From positions 19,766 to 83,765 of the forward strand of contig VTPC01000654.1 of the NCBI GenBank assembly GCA_011009095.1: DNA of 64,000 nucleotides. The letters are read 5' to 3'. This document shows, in pieces, positions 36,401 through 47,400 of this stretch (position 1 is the stretch's first letter; every line of letters starts with the position of its first letter). Source of the stretch: Ignelater luminosus. Its lineage: Eukaryota > Arthropoda > Insecta > Coleoptera > Elateridae. Below the pieces are notes generated by a model. The model searched no databases. It was not told the DNA's origin and saw only the letters and a program-made list of their open reading frames with translations. Made by a program: the position numbers and the translations under genes.

Positions 36401-37024
36401 AGCAACAAAATTATACAGAACAGAATTTCTTTACTGCCAATATCAATTAGTTAATAAATTATAAAGAAAATAATAAAGGAATAGGAAAGTAATATTTTAG
36501 GACACAAGATGAACCATATCTATAATAATTTTTTGAAAAAAACCATAAATTACTAAGTAATTTTTTTTTTTTTATTATAGGTAGGAGTAGGCGACGTCTG
36601 CAGTTTCGCCCAGATGGATGTAAGAAAGCATGGTAATCCAGAATGGCAAGGAACTCAAATGCAGACTGTACCTGATCAGTATACACAAGCAGAAGATGGC
36701 AAGACTGAACTGTCTTTAGTGCATTTTACACTAACAAATCCTTCTTGGAGGCCGCCTCCTGAAGCACAACAGTTTGTGCAAACAGTACAACAGGAAAGTA
36801 TGATAACAGTACCTGAAAGAAGTAGTGGAGATGGTATTCTCCAGGTCGATTTGAATGATAGTTCTACTTATGGATCGTATCAAAAGAGAGAAGGCCCTCC
36901 TAATTCTGATTTTAATACCATGAGTATCAGTACTAAGTATCTGCATGATCGACATTTCCGACAAGTTGGTAGTCGATACCAACGACCAGCTATGGAAACT
37001 ACGCCTCTCCTATCAAGTCACTGA
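33480..37024 (+). CDS. Atg9: Autophagy-related protein 9 (Atg9)
   Basis: Three coding exons (33480-33761, 33817-35019, 36581-37024) encode about 642 residues of the multispanning lipid scramblase that seeds autophagosome membranes from Golgi/endosomal vesicles. The N-terminus MQSYAALQEG has a YxxPhi-type sorting motif (YAAL) as in mammalian ATG9A; HIEDLDSFFSRMY and LFYRPSQWL follow. Hydrophobic segments lie at about 60-82, 113-131, 271-297, 361-380 and 384-400. The conserved core includes WHEVQ, NYFVAMANK, LRHELAHKLRRHI, GWSLYGR and the VGVGDVCSFAQMDVRKHG block at the exon 3 start. The start is the first ATG in exon 1; a 5' UTR intron (about 33284-33454) is likely. Intron 2 (1.56 kb) holds a Tc1 relic and a hairpin MITE. 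It is convergent with STEEP1. Confidence 0.97.
35057..35170. mobile_element. Small hairpin MITE in Atg9 intron 2
   Basis: A roughly 114-bp palindrome: CAGATTTCAATAGTAAATTT at about 35077 pairs with the inverse AAATTTACTATTGAAATCTG at about 35131. Arms of about 42 bp have a few mismatches, with a 28-nt loop. It lies just downstream of the exon 2 donor. Confidence 0.75.
35665..36345 (-). mobile_element. Truncated Tc1-like transposon in Atg9 intron 2
   Basis: A 681-bp element between TA dinucleotides (35663-35664 and 36346-36347). The inverted ends start CAGTCTGTAAC and extend about 80-100 bp (shared CTATGYACAGCAGYGTAAATC). On the minus strand (35962-36195) it encodes the N-terminal helix-turn-helix part of a Tc1 transposase, beginning MSLRKEISTEIQQLIV and ending LLTSQKQRDIVKKV. 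The DDE catalytic part is deleted. It lies antisense to Atg9. Confidence 0.88.
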
Positions 37025-37484
37025 TCTAGTCATCTATTTTGTAAATCCTTGACTTAATGCAATTTTAATATAAATTATTGTATATACGTGGTTTCGTTAC
37101 TTTTAGATGTTAATTGACAAATTCGGATTCGTTTTAACTATAAGTTTATAACTACGAATGTAAATTTAATCTAATTTTAGGCAATATTTATTTTCTAAGT
37201 ATGATTTATATATATATATTTTTGTTCTAAGTTGATTTACATTTTTTTCATTAGTAAAAATTGTAGAGTAGGTACGGGTAAACACCTAATTTAAAAAAAG
37301 AATATGAAATGTGAAGTGTTTTTGTAATTTTAATTTATAAAATGTATTTTACAAATTTACACAACGAAGTGTAAAACATGTTTACAATTCTTAAATAAAA
37401 ATTATAATTAATTTTCCTAGAGCTTCTTACATACAAAAATATATACATTTCAAATAAATTCTTATTAAAACAGAGTTTCTTATC
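37025..37484. other. Convergent 3' UTRs of Atg9 and STEEP1
   Basis: 460 bp between two stop codons on opposite strands. Possible plus-strand signal AATAAA near 37394 and minus-strand signal (forward TTTATT) near 37186 cross each other, so the two transcripts may overlap at their ends. No other feature. Confidence 0.5.
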
Positions 37485-38252
37485 TCATTTATCTATAAGT
37501 GTTCCACGAACTTTCTTTAATTCTAAATGGGATTGTTTAGCTTCTTGTTTCCGCTTATTCATTCCTTTCCTTTCTAATTGTTTTTCAATTATTCTGGCAT
37601 TATTTGCATAGCTATCAGCAACCTCTCTCTAAAAAAAAAAGATAAATTTTTATTTATAACTAGATATCAAAGCAAAAAACAAAATACGTACAGCTTCAAT
37701 TTCATCTTCTTCTTCATCAATTGTTGAAACAGTTACAGAACTGAATTTTCCCATATTTTTTGTGTGTTTGGTAACCATAATCTTTTTGGGTTTTTCTACA
37801 GCAACTTGATTATAAATATCTGTAATTGGTCCTTCATTTGAAGATTTTATGAGTGAACCCTTAACTATAAAACTAACAGGACTCTGTGGATCGTGTTTAT
37901 AATACAGTAATAATCCACATTTTTTACATTTTAAACGATGTTGTCGTTCTATTCCCTCTGGTCTTTTAATATAAACCGTCTCATCAGTATCGTATGTGAT
38001 CTTATGTGCATGATTAACACCATCAAGTACACGTGCACCATCCCGTTTTCGTAAAGGTAGTTTTTCAATTGCACAATCTGCAAAGACCAATGTAAGAAAA
38101 GGCTATATACATTTATTACTTAAAAACTTACCTAAAATTAATGTCATTTGACCACAAAGACAATAATAGATGTGCAAGGGTTTCTCATCTCCATATTCTT
38201 CTTGATCTTTGGTGTCAGAACATGCTATACTTCTGGATACAACTTTAGGCAT
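37485..38252 (-). CDS. STEEP1: STEEP1 homolog (CXorf56 family)
   Basis: Three exons (38132-38252, 37692-38077, 37485-37628) encode about 216 residues, against 222 in human STEEP1. It starts [20 protein letters not shown], then has IYYCLCGQM with a CxC, and later [12 protein letters not shown], a second Cys pair that probably completes a metal-binding fold. The hallmark [20 protein letters not shown] and the basic C-terminal [12 protein letters not shown] helix end in KVRGTLIDK. In mammals STEEP1 promotes exit of STING from the ER; its ancestral insect role is less clear. Splicing restores [11 protein letters not shown] and [11 protein letters not shown] joins exactly as in the family. Confidence 0.96.
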
Positions 38253-39089
38253 GTTTCAGATAAGTAGATAGTCTAAAAGATTTACCAAAAGTTTTATTAT
38301 TATATACCTATCAGTAACACGATAACAAAATAATAATCAATAACGACCATGAAACGACTCAATTTTAAGGTTATATTATGAATGTATTTTTGGCAGGTCT
38401 TTAGTAACTTTTGTTCTGGAGAAGATTGGTGGAGTTGGTAAAACTATTTCATCTTTCAATCAGTTGACCTCAATAAGCATGCTTTTGGAATCTATTTCTA
38501 CCCGTTATTTAAGTACACATACAAAAATATCGGTTAAATCTGTCTTTCTCTATTAGATTATTACAATTTCAGGTCTTAGTCGACATAGATTTACATTTAC
38601 TTGTAAATTTTAGGTGTTGGGTTTCTTTGTGGGTGGGGAATAAGTTTGAGGACTACTGTTAACTGTGCCAATGTTGTCGGGTCTGTAGCGATTATATGGA
38701 TAAACGAGTTCAAATTTTTCGATACATTACGTAAATTTTCAATCGATTGTTATTAGTATGTCATTTAGAAATCTTAAAGATTTGATAACAGTAGAGTAAA
38801 AGTGACTTTTTTATAGAATCATATAAGTATATTTTATTCAAAATAAATATTAGCATAATTGGTAATAGATCTAACAGAGCTATCGATAATCGGTAGACCT
38901 AGCAACATTGTAACAACGTTCATGACGATTCATGACAGCAGAACAGCAATAATAACCGCAATAACCAATAACAGTAAATTGTCAAATTTGTGTAACTTAA
39001 CCTGAATTGCAAGTAAGGGCGAGGTCATACTGCAAATGTAAATAATTCAAATTTAAATCTCAATAATTACATGTGATATAACAATTACA
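38253..39089. promoter_or_regulatory. Divergent intergenic promoter region
   Basis: 837 bp between the ATGs of STEEP1 (minus) and the C1orf198-type gene (plus), which must contain both promoters. No TATA box stands out. A GC-richer stretch at 38620-38710 and mirrored ATCGAT motifs near 38740 and 38880 are the only visible landmarks. Confidence 0.45.
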
Positions 39090-39624
39090 ATGTCTCTGCA
39101 AAATATAGCAGAGCAATATTTTAGTAAGTTAAATCCAATTGCAAAAAGACTGTATGCAGATATTAATGATACCAAAGCTGCCTACGATAAACTTTGGACA
39201 ACATTGTCTGAAGATGAAAAAGACCAAATCATAAACGAAAGCATAATAAAGCCAGAAGCATGTCTACAATATAATACACCAAAAAGTGACGTGCAAACGC
39301 CTAGTGAATATGCTGTAAAAATGATTGTGGATGACAATTACACATATCGAGATGAACATTCAGCACCATTTAGTTTTCGTACTCCTAGTCAGCGAGATTT
39401 GAGATTATTTGGAGACATCAAGGAGAAACCTAAAGTGTGTGTTGCATTTAATAATGTGAGGGTCTGTAAAGATAATCTTTGTAGATTTTAATCAAAATGA
39501 AATATTATTTCAGAGGGAAGAAAGTTCAGATTCCTGTGATATCAATGAGTTATCATCCATCACCAACACTACTTCAGTGTCAACCATACCAAAAACTGGT
39601 TTAGATTTACTCGACAATTGGTGA
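39090..39624 (+). CDS. C1orf198: C1orf198/DUF4706 family protein
   Basis: Two exons encode about 158 residues: 39090-39455 (donor at AAT then GTGAGG) and 39514-39624. An alternative in-phase donor after 39434 would remove seven codons. The N-terminus AEQYFSKLNPIAKRLYADI resembles the human C1orf198 motif YFSSLSPMARKI. YRDEHSAPFSFRTPSQ matches the nearly invariant DEHSAPFSW.T.SQ block. The C-terminus KTGLDLLDNW matches the family end KTGFDFLDNW. The long low-complexity middle of the vertebrate protein is absent. Function is unknown. Confidence 0.88.
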
Positions 39625-41570
39625 ACTAATATTTTAATGTGTAATCGTAGATGTTAAGATAAATTTTTGTATGGAATTTTATAATTTATTTATACTTTTT
39701 ATTACTTATATACAATATATACATGTTTCTAACAAAAGCAAAATTCCAAGTTTTTTCTTTGCCTCAATAATACAGTTTGTATCTTTTTCAGAATAAGATG
39801 AATTAATTTTTTAAGTAAAACTTACTATACATATCTGTAGAATGTTTAATGTTTCTGAACAGGCTTTGCAGTTGACAATTGTATACAAGAATGTATTTCA
39901 AAAAGTTAGTTTGCCTTATTTTAATACAGAAGAAGCTATTTTGTAGATGACATGACATTCAGTCATTCTCTATCAAACAAGACTACAAGTGAACCTAATT
40001 TCCCAGTGGCATAACAGTAGGACCTGGAGTTTTTCACAACAGCCCCTTGCCAAGGATGCCCAACTTTTAAAACTAAAAGACATTTTAGGATCCATAACAA
40101 TTAATTGAATAAAATCAATTTTAAAAGCTCGAGATTTGATTTTACAATTCTTCCTCCCTGAAATGTACTAAAGAAGTTTATTAATTATACTGTAGTTAGT
40201 TGCTAAAAATGATATTTGATAAATTATGAATTTATAATGTCAAAACTGTTAAGTTTAGATCTTGAACTATGAACTATAATTTCTATAGCCATATAAAAGT
40301 TAGGATATATTTCCATCCTTTGAAGATATTAAGTTTTGGATTAAAATAATTTTGTACGCCCAGTCTTTTTATAGCTGTGGCTGTTCTAGTCGGCATATTT
40401 GTATCGAACATACAAATTTGACACTGGAAACTTTCAGATTTCAATGATTCCATCGGCAGCTAATATCCAGTATTGCATAATTAAAAGCAAGTGCGAGCTC
40501 TAAACAATCTTTCACTAGGGCTCAAAATTACAGATGGACATAAAAAAATAGAATATTTGATTGTCGTGATGTTGCTTGTGGTTCCTTCGTGTTTTCGTTC
40601 CTTGCTCCCTTAGAAAGGTTCTACTGCCCCGTCAGATCTGGTTGGTATTCAACTGATGCAGGCCTCTCTTTTCCGCAATCCGGGTTCACCCTAGATTGAG
40701 GGCGCAGGCACCCGGTTAACGACATTGGTCTAATATTTTTCGATGTAGAAATACCCATAAAAGTTTCATTGAAATCGGTTAAGACAGCTGGAGCAGCGCC
40801 ACCTTCATGAAAGTCAATTTTAGCCATTTTCGGACCTATAATATTTTTTTGCGAAGTCGAGAAGAGCCCATTTACATGAAAGGCAAAATACGTGTCAATT
40901 TATTTTCGATGTAGAATCGTCAGTAAAAATACCTTTGGTGAAAGCAGTGAAAGGGTAGACTGTTGTCATATTTCATGTTTCTTGTGCTTTCCTGGGATTC
41001 TACTCACCGAACGCCTCCTACAGTGCGGAGTTTTAGTAGGTTTGTGATTTCCAAAGTTCTTATCCTCACATCCATCTTCTAGTACAGCCGTCCGCTATTG
41101 AATTTCACTTCTACAGCGGGCACGTGTAGAAGTGTGAATCCGAAAAAACATTGTATTCGTCATTTTCTTATTATAGACACCCGCACCAGCAATGCAAGCT
41201 CGCGCAACATCGTACTATCATGAACTGGTCACGACCAGTATTATATATCAGCCACACGCAATACATATCACTATGCATTGTAACTGTCAACGATTGCCAA
41301 CGCCTTTCATTTCAGTCGGTGATTCGGACTATCAACTTTCAACAACGACGGTGACACTTATTACCGATTCCATAGCCTGCAAGCCAAGCCGACGCAACTC
41401 CCACCATTATACTTGGCGCCTGACGTGGTATATAAGTAGTACGAGTCAAAACATTAAAAACCATCCTCGAAAATCCGGTAAATTTCATTTAAAGCCCTGT
41501 AACTCCCAAATGGTAGTAGATATTGAGATGGTTCAAATTGCAAAGTTTCATAATTTCTTATCCCCTATCT
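39625..41570. other. Intergenic; repeat-like GC-richer tract
   Basis: 39625-40560 is AT-rich without a gene. 40600-41560 is GC-richer and has phrases typical of insect repetitive DNA, such as GAAATCGGTTAAGACAGCTG near 40775 and CTGTAACTCCCAAATGG near 41500. ATTTTCGATGTAGAAT-type motifs recur at about 40735 and 40905. Open frames here have no protein-like pattern. Probably old transposon sequence. Confidence 0.4.
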
Positions 41571-42150
41571 GATGGTACAAAAAGATTTTTCGTTTACGTT
41601 CACCCTCAACCCCAACCCCCCAAAACCTAGCCCCCTTTGTTATTCTTTTTAGTGTTTCTTATTGATTTCTTTTGAGGTTACTTATACTATGTAATTTTAA
41701 GAGTTAGGTGTATTTTGCTGTTTTGGAGTTCGTCTTTATTCGACGAAAACAGAATTTCTGAGATTCCTTTTTCGACTAATCTTTTTGCTTGATTTTGTTT
41801 TCATTGTAAAATATAAAGCAAATCATAGCTTTTGATTATCCCTCGGAGCATTTGGAAGTTGTGTTCCGTAAATTAGTTTGTTACAGGTTTATTTCATCAC
41901 TGCGATACAGGCCTGTATTTCAGCGGGGAATCCGTGGTAAGCGGTTTTTTAAAACTTATTGATCCTCGATTCTTAAGTTCTGCGTTCCAATATGTAAAAA
42001 ATATTCTTATGATTTATGAAGTATAATTTTATCATTCTGGTATTTTAAGAATTTTGTATTTTATTCATATTTAGTATTATTTTGTTTGATCTTTCTAGTA
42101 GATTTAATTATTGTTCGTAATTAAATAAATTTTTGGTCATTTTTATTATA

Positions 42151-43455
42151 AAGGGTTTTCCAATAAGAGGTGTTATTTTGAATAGCCCGCTATTTCGGTA
42201 GATGTCACTTTTGAAGCTATCATTTTTTGACATTTGACAAGTAGAAACTACGCCATTAATAAATATGGAACGATACACGCTTCAACAACGCATTGAAATT
42301 ATTAAAATTCACTATAAAAATGGTGAAAATTTGGCAGAGACGGTTCGTAAAACTCGAACATTTTTGGGTCACCGTGAAGCACCTTGTCGGACCGCAATAC
42401 AGAAATTGGTGAAAAAATTCGAGCTCTTGGGACAAGTTAGTGATGTGAAGAATAAAACCCGTGCACGTCGCTCAAGAACAGCCGAGAATATTGCTGTTGT
42501 AGCCGAAAGTGTTAAAGAAAACCCAGGTTTGTCCATTCCTCGTCGTTCTTTGGAATTAGCCATTCCACAAACGTCATTACACCGTATTTTGCATAAAGAT
42601 TTGGGTCTTAAGGCTTATAAAGTCCAGTTAACACAAGAACTCAAGCCGGCCGATCATCAACAACGTCGTGTCTTTGCTGATTGGGTCGTTGAAATGCATG
42701 AAAATGATCCAGAATTCCATCGAAAAATCATCTTGAGTGATGAGGCCCATTTCCACCTCGGTGGCTTCGTCAACAAGCAAAATTGTCGGATCTGGGGCTC
42801 AGAAAATCCAAGAGTTATTGTTGAAAAGTCTCTCTATCCTCAACGTGTGACTGTTTGGTGCGGTTTATGGTCCGGCGGAGTCATTGGACCTTACTTTTTC
42901 GAAAATGAGGCTGGAGCAACAGTTACGGTGACTGGATTGCGCTATCGAGAGATGATTAACGATTTTTTATGGCCGGAATTGGATGGTATTGATCTGGACA
43001 ACGTTTACTTTCAACAAGACGGCGCTACGTGCCACACAAGCAACGAAACCATTGATCTTTTACGGAAAAAGTTTCCGGACCGTGTTATCTCTCGAAGAGG
43101 TGATCACAATTGGCCACCGAGATCTTGTGATTTAACACCTTGCGACTTCTTTCTTTGGGGCCACGTGAAAGAGAAGGTCTACGCCAACAGCCCAGCGTCG
43201 ATTCAAGACCTCAAAGATGGAATTCGTGAGGCTATCGAGGACATAGGGCAGCCACTTTGCGATTTGGTTATGGAAAATTTCATGAAAAGGATATTGTCCT
43301 GTAAGCGTGGTCGTGGTGGTCATTTGCCTGATGTTATTTTCCACTATTAACGGTATACCTTCCTCTTTATAATGAAATAAACATCCGATCATTTATATTA
43401 AAAAATGGCACTTTTCTTTGAATATCAAAATAACACCTCTTATTGGAAAACCCTT
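42151..43455 (+). mobile_element. Intact mariner-like element (DD41D)
   Basis: A 1305-bp element with 31-bp perfect inverted repeats beginning AAGGGTTTTCCAATAAGAGG, flanked by TA (42149-42150 and 43456-43457). Left end, transposase gene and right end are all complete. Identical TIRs and an uninterrupted ORF indicate recent insertion. It interrupts the long-TIR element. Confidence 0.95.
42265..43350 (+). CDS. Mariner/Tc1 superfamily transposase, DD41D type
   Basis: A 361-residue full-length transposase. The N-terminus (about 1-110) has two helix-turn-helix units, the first of DUF4817 type (YTLQQRIEIIKIHYKNGEN). The catalytic triad is in ILSDEAHF (first Asp), FQQDGATCH (second Asp) and SCDLTPCDFFLWG (third Asp in PCD). 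Counting residues between the second and third Asp gives 41, so it is a DD41D enzyme, the spacing reported for rosa-like/Visitor-like mariners. It cuts and pastes DNA at TA sites in the nucleus. The start is the first ATG, 114 bp inside the left TIR. No stop or frameshift, so activity is plausible. Confidence 0.95.
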   Translation: MERYTLQQRIEIIKIHYKNGENLAETVRKTRTFLGHREAPCRTAIQKLVKKFELLGQVSDVKNKTRARRSRTAENIAVVAESVKENPGLSIPRRSLELAIPQTSLHRILHKDLGLKAYKVQLTQELKPADHQQRRVFADWVVEMHENDPEFHRKIILSDEAHFHLGGFVNKQNCRIWGSENPRVIVEKSLYPQRVTVWCGLWSGGVIGPYFFENEAGATVTVTGLRYREMINDFLWPELDGIDLDNVYFQQDGATCHTSNETIDLLRKKFPDRVISRRGDHNWPPRSCDLTPCDFFLWGHVKEKVYANSPASIQDLKDGIREAIEDIGQPLCDLVMENFMKRILSCKRGRGGHLPDVIFHY

Positions 43456-43972
43456 TACTATCTTGTACTGTAAAAATCTAAAGTTTTGACTTTTCAAAAT
43501 TTTTAATGTTACATTCATTTTGAGATTAGATGAGTGTTGTGGTTGATAAGAATTTTATTTATTCTTGCTATTGAGATTAAAGATCTTCATAACTGCTTTT
43601 TGAATTTTATTACAAATGCTATTTAATAAATCACTTATAATTGTTAAATTGATAAAAAATTTGTTTTTATTATATTGATGGCAATTTATAACTAGAACCT
43701 ATCTGCAATTGTACCCTAATTATATACTTATTTGTTGATTTTATGTTTTTTATAAAAACACTGATGCCCTTTTTCTTGATTGGTTTTTTAAATAATATGT
43801 ATTAATTATTTTTGGTGTTTTATTGTATATATAACTTCCGTATCCCACGCTCAAGGCCATCCTCTGAGACTAGCCGGCCTAAGACGAAAAGAGTTTTAGT
43901 TTAAATTAGTATCTTGTAATGCAAGGTTACGTTACAAATGTAATTCTTAAATTAAATCTACTTTGATAGGAA

Positions 43973-44590
43973 TTATAAATACTTTCTGCCTAATATGTTA
44001 TCTATTTCAGTTTTGACTGATGCAATAGGAGTTTCTTCGATTGGATTTTTATCGTTTTTATTTAATGATTTTCTAGTGACAAATTTGGTACTCCTTGACA
44101 CTATTCCACGCACTTGTCTAAACATTTGGACACACCTTTCAGATGCTCTAATTGCTTCAGGGGGCATTCCTTCTAGGCTTACCTGTAGAGCCCATCTTGG
44201 AATAGTTATATCATGAACTGGCACTGCTTTCTCCATCACTTCAATTTTTTTCAAAGTGAAGGCTACTATTTTCATCTATTTTTTACGACAAGTGCCTTCT
44301 TGATTAATATCATGGGCGTTTGCTCGATGATTTCCAGGGGGCGGGGCTAACCAACAAATTTATAATATATGCCACATATAAATACATGTAACACAATATT
44401 TTATTATACAATTTATAATTCAGGGAGGGGGCGAACGCCCCTCCTTGCCCATCGGTGCGGACGCCTATGATTAATATACTATGCCCATGGTTTTAATTGC
44501 GTAGTAGATTTCATTTTCCACTTCTGTAATAGGCAATGGCATTTCTTTTATATTCAGAGTCTAATTCCTTAGTAACATTAGCATCTTCAG
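43973..44590 (-). pseudogene. Relic CENP-B/pogo-like HTH protein, split by MITE
   Basis: Minus-strand ORF 43973-44275 reads VPVHDITIPRWALQ..., then IRASERCVQMFRQVRGIVSR and TKFVTRKS. This pattern of WAL, a Trp/Phe-containing FR/K segment and GIVSRK.TKFV resembles the CENP-B-type helix-turn-helix region of Tigger/pogo-like transposases. Upstream (44480-44590) are degenerate residues of the same frame, separated by the hAT MITE at 44311-44469 and interrupted by stops. Catalytic parts are missing. Identification is by pattern only. Confidence 0.5.
44311..44469. mobile_element. Small hAT-type MITE (CATGGGCGT ends)
   Basis: A 159-bp element with ends CATGGGCGTTTGC / GGACGCCTATG and an 8-bp flanking duplication ATTAATAT (44303-44310 and 44470-44477). 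The interior has GGGGGCGGGG and GGGGGCGAACGCCCCTCC GC blocks. It splits the relic HTH protein. Confidence 0.85.
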
Positions 44591-45112
44591 TTTCATGTCG
44601 AGGCTCTATATAGCTGCTTTAATCTTCATGTATTTTTTCTTTTTCTTTTACATCTTGAGCTTCGTGTGTTTGATACGGATCTTCAAATTCCAAAGCAACT
44701 TCTCGTTCCACATTCATCAACCTCGTGCATGTTGTGCATCAAAATATTTTCAAGGTATTCGCTTAACTCAAATCTTTTTATTTGTAGCATCAGTTTTTGG
44801 CAAATTTAAATTTGAAAATATCTTCTTAAGCGCCCATCCTGTTTTTATATCTGCTTAAGGATTTTCAAATGCCTTTAAAAATAATCAAAAGCTACGATCT
44901 GCGTAATTATATTTTACAGTGAAAACGCATATCATGCAAAAAAATTAACACAAAGAGGAAATTCTAGAAAGCCTGTTTTCGTCGAACAAAGGAGAATTTC
45001 AAAAAACAAAATTCACCCAACTCTAAAATTACATTGTAAGTAACCTCAAAAGAAATCAGTAAGAAAAAAGGGGTTGAGAGTGAACGTAAACGAAAAATCT
45101 CTTTGTACCATC

Positions 45113-47400
45113 AAGGCAAGGGCAAGTCAGTCTGAAAGCCAAAATCTAAAATCTTAATTTTTATTTTTTTCAAATTGGTGTTACATCATCTTATAGAGGC
45201 CAAAATATTCGCAGATTCCGGAACCAAATTGGGCTAATCCTACCCTGGCGAAGTGAACCAGTTTTATTAAACGAAGATCACGTTAGGTGAGGAATAAAGA
45301 ATCAGTGACAGTGCTGATACTGCTTTTTTGTATTTGTGTCATTCCCCTTATGCTTTATTACGCACATTTGTTTAGCTTCGCCCAATGCATGCTTTTAGCT
45401 TTTAACGTGAAGTTTCGAGTATGCAATTTTGAATAACTTACATAGTGCCTCAAGAAAGTCTTTTTTCAATCTAAAAAATCCAAATAATATGGAATTCATA
45501 ACTGAGGAAAGAAAACCATACATTTTCGTTTTTCGGCGTTGTTTCAAAGATACATAAAGGTAACATAGAGTTTTCAAATTTTAATGGGCCTTAAAACCCG
45601 CAGCTTTGCTCAAGGAAGCTAAAAGACCCAAGAAAGAAATTATTTTTGAAACAAAAGTTTGTTATTAGTTTAAAATTAGTCTGTCATAATCATAACAACT
45701 TTTATTTTCTTCAATTGGTTTGATCTTCATCTTAAGTTCGAATGTATTTCTTTGTTGTTTTGCTAGGCTGTTAATATATTCTGAATAAAGTTTTATCTGG
45801 AAGTTATAAAATGTAAATGTTAATAATAATAATTCTAATTATTAAGATAGAGAAGAAAATATTGAAAATATTCGCAAAATACTTTTCTTATCATTTCCTG
45901 TTATAGGTATCAAATCGATAAAATGTACCTACTATAAAATCTTCGAGATACGTATTTCAGAGGGATATGTAAAGATTAAAAACACTACCGCAACAGATGC
46001 ATTAAAAAGACTAATGTTTTGCTTACCGGTTTTAGTTTTTAAATTCGTCATATACGAAATTTCTAAAAATAGAACAAGAAGATATCAATTATTTTTGATC
46101 TTGTGCAAGATGAGTGTAATTAAACGGGACAAACAAAACATAAGAGAAGGACGTAAATATAATATTGTGTTGCGATATATGTGATGCGTATCTCGCACAT
46201 CAATTCTTTATACTACGGTACGGTATGTAAACATAACTGCAGTCACAAAGTCAAAGGCATACCAACGCTTTTAGCAGACCAGTAGCACAGACATTTATCA
46301 CTGGAAGACCAAACTATAAACGGACATCTTTTCTCACACAACAATGTTATTACTTACTCTATAAATAATTTCATTTAACTGCACTTTAAAATAAATAAGA
46401 ATATTATTAGATTCTGTCAATACTTTAGTTTTTAAAAAGTTGTACAAATAATAAATAAAATTCGAGATTGTTTTGGCGTTTGTTCAGGTTAACTAACTTA
46501 CTGTTAAGTCTTATCTAAAAACTAAAATGTTCCGCTAAATTCCAGGAAAAAAATAGAACAGAATAAAACAGAATCTTAACTTTATAAGTCGTTTCATACA
46601 CAGTTGCGTCTACTTCTGATACTTTGACTGACCGAAATAGAACTAAGGCGACTCCGTAAATGACACCGCAATCCTAATTATTCTATTCCTTCCTTCTAAT
46701 TGTAATTCTGTATACATAATCTTGTACGAATGCACGAAATTTATTCCAAAATACAGACATGAAAACCGTACCAACATTTTACAGTGTTTAATGTTGCAAT
46801 TTATTGTTATTGCGTGATATAACAAACAAAACAAAAATCTAATTTTGAAAACTGCCATATTTCTTATTATATTCTTTAGTTATTTTACAGTTATATGAAA
46901 AAACAACAAAACAAAAATGTACTTTTTATAAGAGATATGATTTTTTTATTATGTATGTTTTCCTTGTATTTCGTAAACAGCGTAAACAGAGTTCAAAACT
47001 TATTAAAAACTCATGAAATTATTTTTACTTTTTTATTCTTAGTAGCCTCTCATTCACAACAGGTTCAATTAATAAACTCTTTAAATAATGTATAATTAAA
47101 GAGGCAATTTTCATTTTGTCCGTAAATAATTCGGATATAAATATGATTATCGATCTGCTCAAAATAAAAGGTTAAAGAACGTAGTAGAAGGTGTTTCAAA
47201 GATGTAAAATTATAAGAAAAGTGCAGTTTAATTGTTTAATTGATTGTGTCTTTTACATTTTTTTTGAAAACTGTATACCAGTAGGAATAAGTATGGAATT
47301 TCATTCATTCATTAAAATAAAGAAACAAATGTATGTAATACACCGTTTATAAAAATCCAAGCAACACTTCTCTGAAAGGTCATTTCATTAAACAATACAA
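45113..47400. other. Intergenic, nothing recognised
   Basis: AT-rich with scattered short ORFs lacking protein-like composition. A GC-richer patch at 46180-46340 is unassigned. Confidence 0.35.

Larger units (their letters stand above)
41571..45112. mobile_element. Long-TIR DNA transposon carrying nested insertions
   Basis: Arms 41571-41856 and 44862-45112 match in inverse orientation over about 250-285 bp: outer ends GATGGTACAAA; shared TTTTTCGTTTACGTTCAC, TTGAGGTTACTTA, TTCGACGAAAACAG and TAGCTTTTGATTAT. Inside are an intact mariner, a small hAT MITE and a relic CENP-B-like DNA-binding protein. Removing the two insertions leaves about 2.1 kb. The superfamily of the host element is not certain; the relic protein suggests a pogo/Tigger-type or related DNA transposon. 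Confidence 0.7.

Noticed and set aside
36731-36982. 83-codon minus-strand ORF
   Set aside because: Antisense to the Atg9 last exon, with no motifs.
40621-40827. 68-codon minus-strand ORF with Gly/Ala motif
   Set aside because: The DNA phrase is typical of insect repetitive sequence (AATCGGTTAAG...) and the frame is short.
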